Assembly (NCBI GenBank): GCA_031263835.1
Contig: JAISEZ010000025.1
Location: forward strand, 1 to 5,436
Length of the DNA: 5,436 nt
Direction: 5' to 3'
DNA from: Tannerella sp.
Lineage (GTDB): Bacteria; Bacteroidota; Bacteroidia; Bacteroidales; Tannerellaceae
The notes below the pieces were generated by a model. The model was not told the DNA's origin. It worked only from the letters and a program-made list of their open reading frames with translations, and did not search any database. Positions 1-5,243 of this stretch are shown here, in pieces (position 1 is the stretch's first letter; each line of letters starts with the position of its first letter). Position numbers and translations under genes: made by a program.

Positions 1-64
1 TGTACCGTTGCAGCTTAATATTTGGATAGTCACGGTGCTGGTTCATCCACGGACTTTTGCGCAT
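1..64 (-). CDS. Possible 5' fragment of a divergent gene cut by the window edge, resembling a REP-associated transposase start
   Basis: On the minus strand an ATG at 64-62 opens a frame that runs 21 codons to the window edge without a stop. The peptide begins MRKSPWMNQHRDYPNIKLQRY. The basic PNIKLQRY stretch resembles the N-terminus of IS200-like REP-associated tyrosine transposases (Y1_Tnp family), where an R/K-S-I-R-L-x-x-Y-D-Y segment precedes the first beta strand. That resemblance is from memory and covers only a few residues. The catalytic HUH motif and the tyrosine would lie outside the window. Palindromic hairpins lie just upstream on the same strand, which would suit such a gene, but a random open frame of this length is common. 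No promoter was identified for it. Confidence 0.22.
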   Translation of the reverse strand, partial: MRKSPWMNQHRDYPNIKLQRY

Positions 65-87
65 GAGCCACAATTGCTGAACCTTTG
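56..87 (+). promoter_or_regulatory. Possible second, upstream promoter of Bacteroidota type
   Basis: TTTG at 56-59 is followed after exactly 20 nt by AACCTTTG at 80-87. This differs at one position from the TAnnTTTG -7 consensus and has the same spacing as the rpmH promoter at 201-232. A transcript from here toward rpmH would carry a leader of about 190 nt containing the hairpins at 114-125 and 142-157. The missing T of the TA pair makes this a weak call. Confidence 0.2.
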
Positions 88-113
88 TGAATTAAAATCT
101 TCCGAACACGACT

Positions 114-125
114 GGGATAAATCCC
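114..125. repeat. Small hairpin GGGAT-aa-ATCCC
   Basis: A 5-bp inverted repeat with a 2-nt spacer (or 4 bp with a 4-nt loop) abuts the larger repeat unit at 122-157. It has no T-run on either strand, so it is unlikely to be a terminator. It may be part of the same palindromic cluster. Confidence 0.4.
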
Positions 126-157
126 GGCGTTATTCACAGGCTACGCCTGACGGCGTA
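122..157 (-). repeat. Palindromic repeat unit, left copy (minus orientation)
   Basis: The plus strand carries TACGCC-TGAC-GGCGTA at 142-157, a perfect 6-bp stem with a 4-nt loop. Read on the minus strand from 157 to 122, hairpin plus tail matches the unit at 5208-5243 (plus strand) at 24 of 36 positions without gaps, including 11 of 13 over the tail GTGAATAACGCCG. The outermost base pair is T-A here and A-T in the right copy, a compensatory change that supports selection or descent at the level of the palindrome. The GCCGTCAGGC core also recurs in the terminator-like hairpin at 5322-5335. This is likely a member of an interspersed palindromic family. Confidence 0.5.
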
Positions 158-200
158 ACACGATGCGACCATTCGAAATGCACCCTCTTCCGAAAAAAAA

Positions 201-232
201 TTTGTTTATGATGGAAATATGCGCTACCTTTG
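201..232 (+). promoter_or_regulatory. rpmH promoter, Bacteroidota -33/-7 type
   Basis: TTTG at 201-204 and TACCTTTG at 225-232 match the -33 TTTG and -7 TAnnTTTG elements used by the primary sigma factor of Bacteroidota, with a 20-nt spacer in the expected 19-21 range. Transcription would start at about 237-241, giving a short A/T-rich leader of roughly 45 nt before the rpmH ATG at 284. No Shine-Dalgarno sequence is present; the region before the ATG is A-rich, as is usual for ribosomal protein genes in this phylum. Confidence 0.8.
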
Positions 233-283
233 CCAGCCGATTCAACAAATTATTAACAGGATAATTATAAACAAGCAATAACA

Positions 284-436
284 ATGAAAAGAACATTTCA
301 ACCCTCGAACCGCAAGAGAAAAAACAAACACGGGTTTCGTCTGAGAATGTCTACCGCCAATGGCCGCCGGGTTCTTGCCTCGCGCCGCTCCAAGAGAAGA
401 GCCAAACTGACGGTTTCCGACGAATATCCCAAATAA
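284..436 (+). CDS. rpmH: 50S ribosomal protein L34
   Basis: This 50-codon frame encodes [20 protein letters not shown] and continues [22 protein letters not shown], the diagnostic sequence of bacterial L34 (MKRT[FY]QPS, HGFR.RM.T..GR.VL..RR.KGR). L34 is a small, very basic protein of the large ribosomal subunit that binds 23S rRNA. The length is usual; the C-terminal tail TVSDEYPK is a few residues longer than in E. coli. The codons are richer in AAA and AGA than in the GC-rich genes downstream. It has its own promoter at 201-232 and terminator at 488-522, so it appears monocistronic. In many bacteria rnpA lies directly downstream; here it does not, and the next gene is a PASTA protein. Confidence 0.97.
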   Translation: MKRTFQPSNRKRKNKHGFRLRMSTANGRRVLASRRSKRRAKLTVSDEYPK

Positions 437-449
437 TCCGTGGACAGAC

Positions 450-463
450 AGCCGGTTACGGCT
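450..463. repeat. Small hairpin AGCCG-gtta-CGGCT after rpmH
   Basis: A 5-bp stem with a 4-nt loop lies 14 nt after the rpmH stop codon. No T-run follows, so it does not look like a terminator itself; the functional one is at 488-522. It could stabilise the 3' end of the short rpmH mRNA, or it may be incidental. Confidence 0.3.
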
Positions 464-487
464 TCAGTGGATTCACATTTGCGGAAG

Positions 488-522
488 GTAAAAATTCTTG
501 TACCAAGAATTTTTACTTTTTT
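488..522 (+). terminator. Rho-independent terminator of rpmH
   Basis: GTAAAAATTCTTG at 488-500 and CAAGAATTTTTAC at 504-516 form a perfect 13-bp stem around the 3-nt loop TAC, followed at once by six T's (517-522). The A/T-rich stem with a U-run on the plus strand fits termination of rpmH. The minus strand has no T-run after the hairpin, so it acts in one direction. It separates rpmH from the promoter of the five-gene operon that starts 26 nt downstream. Confidence 0.85.
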
Positions 523-547
523 ATATCCCCAACCATTGATATTTTCT

Positions 548-555
548 TATTTTTG
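548..555 (+). promoter_or_regulatory. -7 element of the PASTA-rluD-ddl-acyltransferase-rex operon
   Basis: TATTTTTG matches the Bacteroidota -7 consensus TAnnTTTG at every fixed position. No good TTTG -33 element lies 19-21 nt upstream; that segment reads TATATCCC. Transcription would start at about 560-564, at or a few nt before the ATG at 564. With the terminator just upstream, this is the likely main promoter for the five genes that follow. Confidence 0.55.
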
Positions 556-563
556 CCCCTTGA

Positions 564-1187
564 ATGCTACAGAATAAAAAGAACATACGGGAACAGTGGC
601 TAAGTACGCCGATTGCCTATCACCTGATAGCGGCCATGCTTGTCGCGGGCATACTCCTCTTTTTGGCGCTGAAAGGGCTGAACACCTACACGCGCCATAA
701 CAAGGCGGTAGTCATCCCCGACGTCAAAGGCATGCAGCTCCGGGAAGCCGCCCTCTTCTTCGAAAACAACGGACTGCGCTACAGTGTGGTCGATTCGATA
801 TACTCGAAGGACGTGGCGCCGGGAGCCATCGTGGACGTGTTCCCCGTCGCCGGCTCCAAGGTGAAGGACGGGCGCATCGTTTCCCTCACGCTCAATGCCA
901 CGGACGTGGAAAAAGGCGCCATTCCGGACGTCGCCGACCTGTCTTTCCGGCAGGCGCATGCCCTCATGCAGGCACAGGGATTTTCATCCATCGAAATACG
1001 CTATGTCCCGGGAACGTACCGGGATTTGGCCATAGCCGTCGAATCGGGCGGAAAGGTGCTGACGCCCGGCGAAAGGGCGCCCCTCTCGGCCGCGCTTGTA
1101 CTGAAAGTCAGCGACGGAGGAGGAGATGCTTCGGACGAATCCGGTGCGGAGCCGGCGGACCGTCCGGCGGACGAAAACCGGCAGTGA
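564..1187 (+). CDS. Single-pass membrane protein with two PASTA domains and no kinase domain
   Basis: The 207-residue protein has a short cytoplasmic N-terminus (about 1-17), one hydrophobic segment (about 18-39, YHLIAAMLVAGILLFLALKG), then two PASTA repeats at about 47-111 (VIPDVKGMQLREA, ending VSLTLN) and 117-183 (IPDVADLSFRQA, ending LVLKVSD). A Gly/Asp/Glu-rich tail of about 24 residues follows. PASTA domains bind peptidoglycan fragments or beta-lactams in PknB-type kinases and PBP2x; here they lie outside the cytoplasmic membrane without a kinase or transpeptidase. Position two genes ahead of ddl suggests a cell-wall role, which is inference. The in-frame TGA at 561-563 directly precedes the ATG, so no earlier start exists; the next ATG (codon 25) lies inside the membrane segment and would spoil it. 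No Shine-Dalgarno sequence is present. Confidence 0.85.
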   Translation: MLQNKKNIREQWLSTPIAYHLIAAMLVAGILLFLALKGLNTYTRHNKAVVIPDVKGMQLREAALFFENNGLRYSVVDSIYSKDVAPGAIVDVFPVAGSKVKDGRIVSLTLNATDVEKGAIPDVADLSFRQAHALMQAQGFSSIEIRYVPGTYRDLAIAVESGGKVLTPGERAPLSAALVLKVSDGGGDASDESGAEPADRPADENRQ

Positions 1188-1193
1188 AACCGA

Positions 1194-2297
1194 ATGACTG
1201 ACGCGATGAACGAATGGGTAACACGGGAAGAAGACCCGCTGGAAGACGAGTGTCTGCTCGACGGACTGCCGGAGGACGGGGAGGAAGACCTCGCGCCGCA
1301 GTATGAGCATTTCCGCTATGTCGCCGACCGGAAACAGTCCCTGCTGCGCATCGACAAGTTCCTGATAGACCGCATGACGAACGTCAGCCGGAACCGTATC
1401 CAGCTGGCGGCCGAAGCCCGCTGCATCCTGGTGAACGGCGCGCCGGTGAAAAGCAACTACCGTATCAAGCCGCTGGATGTGGTGTCGATTGTGATGTCGC
1501 GCCCGCGCTACGAAATGGACATCCTGCCCGAAGACATTCCGCTGGATATTGTGTATGAAGACGAAGATTTGCTGGTGGTGAACAAGCCGGCCGGACTGGT
1601 GGTCCATCCCGGACACGGAAACTATACCGGCACGCTGGTCAATGCGCTGGCGTGGTACCTGCGCGAAGACCCGCAGTTTGACCCCGCCGACCCGGCCGTC
1701 GGGCTGGTGCACCGCATCGACAAGGACACGTCCGGGCTGCTGGTCGTCGCCAAGCGGCCGGAAGCCAAAACCGGCCTCGGCCTGCAATTCTTCCGCAGAA
1801 CGACCCGGCGCCAGTACATGGCCCTGGTGTGGGGGATTCTCAGGGACGAAGGCGGGCGCATCGAGGGAAACATCGGACGCGACCCGCACGACCGGCTGCA
1901 GATGACCGTCTTCCCCGACGGCGAACAGGGCAAGCCGGCTGTCACACATTACCAAATCCGGCAGCGACTGGGCTACGTGACGCTGGTCGAATGCCGGCTG
2001 GAAACCGGCCGCACGCATCAAATCCGGGCACACATGAAGCATCTCGGCCATCCCGTCTTCAATGACGCCCGCTACGGAGGCGACCGGATTCTGAAGGGGC
2101 AGCCCTTCTCCAGATACCGGCAGTTCGTACAGCGCTGTTTCGAGGTCTGTCCCCGTCAGGCGCTGCACGCCCAAACGCTGGGATTCGTGCATCCGGCCAC
2201 CGGCAGAGAGCTGTTTTTCGACTCGGCACTGCCGGCCGACATGCAGCAGTTGATTGACAAATGGAATCAGTATGTTTTAAACAGTCGTGAATCATGA
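1194..2297 (+). CDS. rluD: RluA/RluD-family 23S rRNA pseudouridine synthase
   Basis: This 367-residue enzyme would isomerise specific uridines in rRNA to pseudouridine. An S4 RNA-binding domain lies at about 51-98 (LRIDKFLIDR, VNGAPVKSNYRIKPLDVV). The PseudoU_synth_2 catalytic domain runs from about 120 to 340, with VVNKPAGLVVHPG near 128, the signature HRIDKDTSGLLVVAK at 173-187 (catalytic Asp176), and RTHQIRAHM at 273-281. Residues 1-38 form an acidic extension rich in Asp and Glu, longer than in E. coli RluD (326 residues). The start is 6 nt after the PASTA stop; Met5 is an alternative start. The stop overlaps the ddl start as ATGA. The family and fold are clear, but RluD versus RluC or another target site cannot be settled from sequence alone. 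Confidence 0.93.
   Translation: MTDAMNEWVTREEDPLEDECLLDGLPEDGEEDLAPQYEHFRYVADRKQSLLRIDKFLIDRMTNVSRNRIQLAAEARCILVNGAPVKSNYRIKPLDVVSIVMSRPRYEMDILPEDIPLDIVYEDEDLLVVNKPAGLVVHPGHGNYTGTLVNALAWYLREDPQFDPADPAVGLVHRIDKDTSGLLVVAKRPEAKTGLGLQFFRRTTRRQYMALVWGILRDEGGRIEGNIGRDPHDRLQMTVFPDGEQGKPAVTHYQIRQRLGYVTLVECRLETGRTHQIRAHMKHLGHPVFNDARYGGDRILKGQPFSRYRQFVQRCFEVCPRQALHAQTLGFVHPATGRELFFDSALPADMQQLIDKWNQYVLNSRES
2271..2278 (+). promoter_or_regulatory. Weak -7-like element just before ddl
   Basis: TATGTTTT in the AT-rich end of the pseudouridine synthase gene matches seven of eight positions of the -7 element when TAnnTTTG is aligned, with T in place of the final G. No TTTG lies 19-21 nt upstream; the nearest similar string is TTGA at 2250-2253, which is too close. 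It could give low internal expression of ddl, or be chance in an AT-rich patch. Confidence 0.15.
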
Positions 2298-3283
2298 AAA
2301 AGAATATAGCAGTTATTGCCGGAGGCTATTCCTCCGAATATGAAGTCTCCCTGCGGAGCGCCGAAACGGTGTCGGCGGCGATGGACCCGGAACGGTACAA
2401 CGTGTACCGGGTGACGCTGGAAAAGGACGCCTGGACGGCCACGCTGCCGGACGGAACGACGGCGCCCGTCAACAGAAACGATTTCAGCTTCCCCTGCGGC
2501 GGCGAGGCCGTGACCGTCGACTGCGCCTATATCACGGTGCACGGCACGCCGGGCGAGGACGGACGGCTGCAGGGCTATCTCGACATGCTCCGGATACCCT
2601 ACCGGTCGTGCGGCGTACTGGCCAGCGCCCTTACCTTCAACAAATTCGTCTGCAACCGCTTCCTCTACAGCCAGGGGATTTCCGTGGCCACGGCGATGCG
2701 CCTGCAGCGGGGAGAACGCTATACCGTGAAGGCCATCGTCGCCCGTCTGGGAGGACTGCCCGTCTTCGTGAAGCCGAACAGCAGCGGCAGCAGCTTCGGC
2801 ATCAGCAAGGTAACGGATGCCGCACAGATGCCGGCGGCCATCGGGAAAGCGTTTGCCGAAGGCGACGAAGTCATCATCGAACGCTTCATTCCGGGACGGG
2901 AAGTGACCTGCGGCTGCTACAGGGTAAAGGGTGACATCGTCACGCTGCCCCTGACGGAAGTGGTCACGGCCAACGAGTTTTTCGACTACGGAGCCAAATA
3001 CGGCGGCGAGTCGCAGGAGATTACGCCTGCACCCCTGTCCGGCGAACTGACCGGACGGATTCGGCAGGTAACGGCGAATATCTATGAACTGATTGGAGCC
3101 AGAGGCCTTATCCGGGCCGACTACATCCTTCATCCCGGAGGAGCGCCCGGCGACGGGGAGCCTGTCCTGCTGGAGGTGAACACGACCCCGGGCATGACCG
3201 CGGCCAGCTTCATCCCGCAGCAGATACGGGCCGCCGGTTCCGGCCTCCGGGAAGTACTGACCGATATAATTGAAAATGGATAA
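2294..3283 (+). CDS. ddl: D-alanine--D-alanine ligase
   Basis: This cytoplasmic ATP-grasp enzyme joins two D-alanines to form the dipeptide added by MurF to the peptidoglycan precursor. The 329 residues carry the full set of Ddl motifs: GGYSSEYEVSL at 10-20 (Glu17 corresponds to the D-Ala1-binding Glu of EVSL), HGTPGEDG at 83-90, VKPNSSGSSFG at 159-169 (Ser166 equals the catalytic Ser of GSS), the omega-loop AKYGGESQEITPA at 234-246, and LLEVNTTPGMT at 292-302. Likely Mg ligands are Asp276, Glu294 and Asn296. Tyr236 in the loop (Tyr rather than Phe) indicates D-Ala-D-Ala rather than D-Ala-D-Lac product, so vancomycin-type resistance is not implied. The start overlaps the upstream stop by 4 nt (ATGA), consistent with translational coupling. 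Confidence 0.96.
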   Translation: MKKNIAVIAGGYSSEYEVSLRSAETVSAAMDPERYNVYRVTLEKDAWTATLPDGTTAPVNRNDFSFPCGGEAVTVDCAYITVHGTPGEDGRLQGYLDMLRIPYRSCGVLASALTFNKFVCNRFLYSQGISVATAMRLQRGERYTVKAIVARLGGLPVFVKPNSSGSSFGISKVTDAAQMPAAIGKAFAEGDEVIIERFIPGREVTCGCYRVKGDIVTLPLTEVVTANEFFDYGAKYGGESQEITPAPLSGELTGRIRQVTANIYELIGARGLIRADYILHPGGAPGDGEPVLLEVNTTPGMTAASFIPQQIRAAGSGLREVLTDIIENG

Positions 3284-3288
3284 CACTT

Positions 3289-4449
3289 ATGGAACAGAAT
3301 ATGCCTATACAAGATTTCGAAGACATTCGTCCACTGAACGACGACGAAGTGAGCGCCGCCATCGACGAATTGATTGCCGCCCCCGGATTCCGCAATGCGG
3401 TGAACTACATCCTGCCGGATGTGGACTGGGAGGCTTTTACGCAGCACATGCGCCGGTGCAGGACGAAAGAGGAATTCAAGTCCACGTTCAGCTACAGCGC
3501 CGTGATGACGATAGCCCGTCACAGCACCTTTTCGCTGACCGTTTCCGGACGGAGCCGCCTGCCGAAGGACACGCCCTGCACGTTCATCTCGAACCACCGC
3601 GACATCGTGCTGGACGCCGCCTTTCTGAACGTCCTGCTCTACGACATCGGACACGGACTGACGCAGGTGGCCATCGGCGACAACCTCCTGATACACCCCT
3701 GGATTAAGCAGCTGGTGCGCATCAACAACAGCTTCATCGTCAAGCGCGACATCCCCGTGCGTCAGGTGCTGGAAGCCAGCCGTACCCTTTCGGCCTACAT
3801 CCATCACACCCTCCGGCACACCCGCGAATCCGTCTGGATTGCCCAGCGTGAAGGACGCGCCAAGGATTCGAACGACTTCACCCAGAACGCCGTCCTGAAA
3901 ATGCTCAACATGGGCGGCACGGAAGACATCCTGACCAACCTCACGGCGCTCAACATCGTCCCGGTGGCCATTTCCTACGAATTTGACCCCTGCGACTACC
4001 TCAAGGCCCAGGAGTTTCAGCTCAAGCGCGACCGGCCCGACTTCGTCAAAAGCAAGCGCGACGACCTGCTGAACATGGAAACGGGCATCCTGCAGAACAA
4101 GGGGCGCGTGCACTTCACCATCGCCTCGCCGGTCAATCCCGCCCTGAAAGCCCTGGACGGGAAAATGGACCGGAACGAACTCTATTCGGCCATCGCCGCG
4201 GTCATCGACCGGGAGATTTACGCCCATTACCGCTTCTATCCCTGCAACTACGTGGCCTACGACATGCTGTACCAAACCCTGCGTTTCCGGGACAGCTACG
4301 ACCAGCGGGACAGGATACAGTTCGAAACCTATCTCCGCAAACAGCTGGACAGGATTCTGATTCCCGACAGGGACGAGACCTTCCTCCGCGCCAAAATGCT
4401 GGAGATGTATTCGAATCCCCTGAAGAATCATCTGGAACACAAACCGTGA
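3289..4449 (+). CDS. Glycerolipid-type acyltransferase of the PF01553 (PlsC-like) superfamily
   Basis: The 386-residue protein shows the four acyltransferase blocks in order: SNHRDIVLDAAF at 101-112 (His103 catalytic), a substrate-binding block RINNSFIVKRD at 144-154, WIAQREGRAKD at 183-193 (the EGTR-like motif III), and LNIVPVAISYEF at 221-232 (motif IV). Members transfer acyl groups to glycerol-3-phosphate, lysophosphatidate or aminolipids on the cytoplasmic face of the inner membrane. The protein has about 95 residues before motif I and a long, charged C-terminal helical region after 280, larger than a minimal PlsC. It lacks an obvious transmembrane helix. The precise substrate is open: phosphatidate synthesis and glycine/ornithine lipid O-acylation are both possible. 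The start lies 5 nt after the ddl stop; Met5 is an alternative. The His-to-Asp spacing in motif I is five residues rather than four. Confidence 0.85.
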   Translation: MEQNMPIQDFEDIRPLNDDEVSAAIDELIAAPGFRNAVNYILPDVDWEAFTQHMRRCRTKEEFKSTFSYSAVMTIARHSTFSLTVSGRSRLPKDTPCTFISNHRDIVLDAAFLNVLLYDIGHGLTQVAIGDNLLIHPWIKQLVRINNSFIVKRDIPVRQVLEASRTLSAYIHHTLRHTRESVWIAQREGRAKDSNDFTQNAVLKMLNMGGTEDILTNLTALNIVPVAISYEFDPCDYLKAQEFQLKRDRPDFVKSKRDDLLNMETGILQNKGRVHFTIASPVNPALKALDGKMDRNELYSAIAAVIDREIYAHYRFYPCNYVAYDMLYQTLRFRDSYDQRDRIQFETYLRKQLDRILIPDRDETFLRAKMLEMYSNPLKNHLEHKP

Positions 4450-4456
4450 ACGCCTT

Positions 4457-5107
4457 ATGACACGGGAAGACGACAAACCGGCGGGCAAAGTGCCGGAGCC
4501 GACCCTCCGCCGGCTGCCCTGGTACCTTGCCTACGTCAAGCTGCTGAAGGGATACGGCGAAACGTTTGTTTCCTCCACCCGGATTGCGAAGGAGATTGAC
4601 ATCGACGCCAGCCAGATAGCCAAAGACCTGTCCTACGTCAACCTTTCGGGCAAGACGCGGGTGGGATACGAAATCAACGCACTTATCGGGACGCTGGAGA
4701 ACTTTCTCGGATTCGCCTCGCAGCACAGCGCCTTCCTCTTCGGCGCCGGACGCCTGGGCGCCGCCCTGATGCGCGATTCGGGACTGATACAGTATGGCCT
4801 GAACATCGTTGCGGGCTTCGACATCCGCAGGAAAGTGGTCGGCTCGACCGTCGCCGGCATTCCGGTGTTCCACATGAACAGCTTTCAGGAAAAGCAGAAA
4901 CTCTATGGCGCGACCGTCGGCATCATCACCGTCCCGGTCGAGGAGGCGCAGCGGGTGGCGGAAGGTATCCTCGCGGGAGGCATCCGCGCCCTGTGGAACT
5001 TCACGCCCTTCCGCATCCACGTGCCGGACGGCGTCGTCGTCCAGAACACCTCCATCTATGCCCACCTGGCCGTAATGTTCAACCGCATGGAAAAAATCAA
5101 CGGTTAA
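4457..5107 (+). CDS. rex: Redox-sensing transcriptional repressor Rex
   Basis: The 216-residue protein has the two Rex domains: an N-terminal winged helix (about 14-85; RRLPWYLAYVKLL, SSTRIAKEIDIDASQIAKDL, GKTRVGYEI) and a Rossmann NAD(H)-binding domain with GAGRLG at 96-101, AGFDIR ending the second strand (Asp122), VGIITVPVEEAQ, ALWNFTPFRIHVP and a C-terminal swapping helix (SIYAHLAVMFNRM). Rex dimers bind operators when NAD+ is high and release DNA when NADH rises, controlling fermentation and respiration genes. It is the last gene of the operon, 7 nt after the acyltransferase stop, and ends with tandem stops TAA TGA. Two details differ from the canonical protein: Ala replaces the first basic residue of the recognition helix motif QVR[KR]DL (here QIAKDL), and RR follows DI where DxDP is common. 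No Rex operator was seen in the window. Confidence 0.95.
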   Translation: MTREDDKPAGKVPEPTLRRLPWYLAYVKLLKGYGETFVSSTRIAKEIDIDASQIAKDLSYVNLSGKTRVGYEINALIGTLENFLGFASQHSAFLFGAGRLGAALMRDSGLIQYGLNIVAGFDIRRKVVGSTVAGIPVFHMNSFQEKQKLYGATVGIITVPVEEAQRVAEGILAGGIRALWNFTPFRIHVPDGVVVQNTSIYAHLAVMFNRMEKING

Positions 5108-5207
5108 TGATTGGGACGATATGGACATGGAGATAAATATCAGGACATTCTCACATTATTCTTAATAACTGATGTTACGCATGGCATGTATTTATGCATT
5201 ACAGGTC
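5108..5207. other. Non-coding stretch after rex
   Basis: About 100 nt of AT-rich sequence follow the tandem stops of rex. The only structure seen is a short TTATT-ctt-AATAA hairpin at 5156-5168 without a T-run and a weak 4-bp GCAT/ATGC pairing at 5184-5197. No open frame, -7 element or Rex operator is convincing here. Confidence 0.6.
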
Positions 5208-5243
5208 AACGCCGGAAGGCGTTCAAGGTGGATAACCCCGTGC
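5208..5243 (+). repeat. Palindromic repeat unit, right copy (plus orientation)
   Basis: AACGCC-GGAA-GGCGTT (5208-5223) is a perfect 6-bp stem with a 4-nt loop, followed by CAAGGTGGATAACCCCGTGC. The 36 nt align without gaps to the minus strand of 157-122 with 24 identities, the hairpin and the GTGrATAACsCCG tail at the same spacing. The stem's outer pair is switched (A-T here, T-A there). The two copies are therefore inverted relative to each other and flank the whole gene block. Confidence 0.5.

Noticed and set aside
85..91. TTGTGAA as a Rex operator half-site
   Set aside because: The following bases (AATCTTC at 96-102) do not form the TTCACAA half of the palindrome.
2..211. Plus-strand frame open from the left edge to a stop at 211, with a TTG start at 8
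   Set aside because: It has no ATG, no recognisable motif, it overlaps palindromes and the -33 box of the rpmH promoter, and an open frame of about 70 codons is not rare by chance.
46..444. 8-nt inverted pair TCCACGGA (46-53) and TCCGTGGA (437-444) around rpmH
   Set aside because: Too short and isolated, with no target-site duplication or further similarity beside it; probably chance.
984..2192. Long minus-strand open frame (402 codons) over the PASTA and pseudouridine synthase genes
   Set aside because: The plus strand holds clear catalytic motifs there. The antisense frame is a by-product of GC-rich codon use and shows no recognisable domain.
2267..3286. Minus-strand open frame (339 codons) opposite ddl
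   Set aside because: It mirrors ddl almost exactly and encodes low-quality Arg/His/Gly-rich sequence; ddl is certain.
3130..4488. Long minus-strand open frame (452 codons) opposite ddl and the acyltransferase
   Set aside because: It spans two recognisable plus-strand genes and has no family-like motif or start context; it is a shadow of biased third codon positions.
4202..5128. Minus-strand open frame (308 codons) opposite rex
   Set aside because: It is a shadow of rex and the end of the acyltransferase gene, without any family motif.
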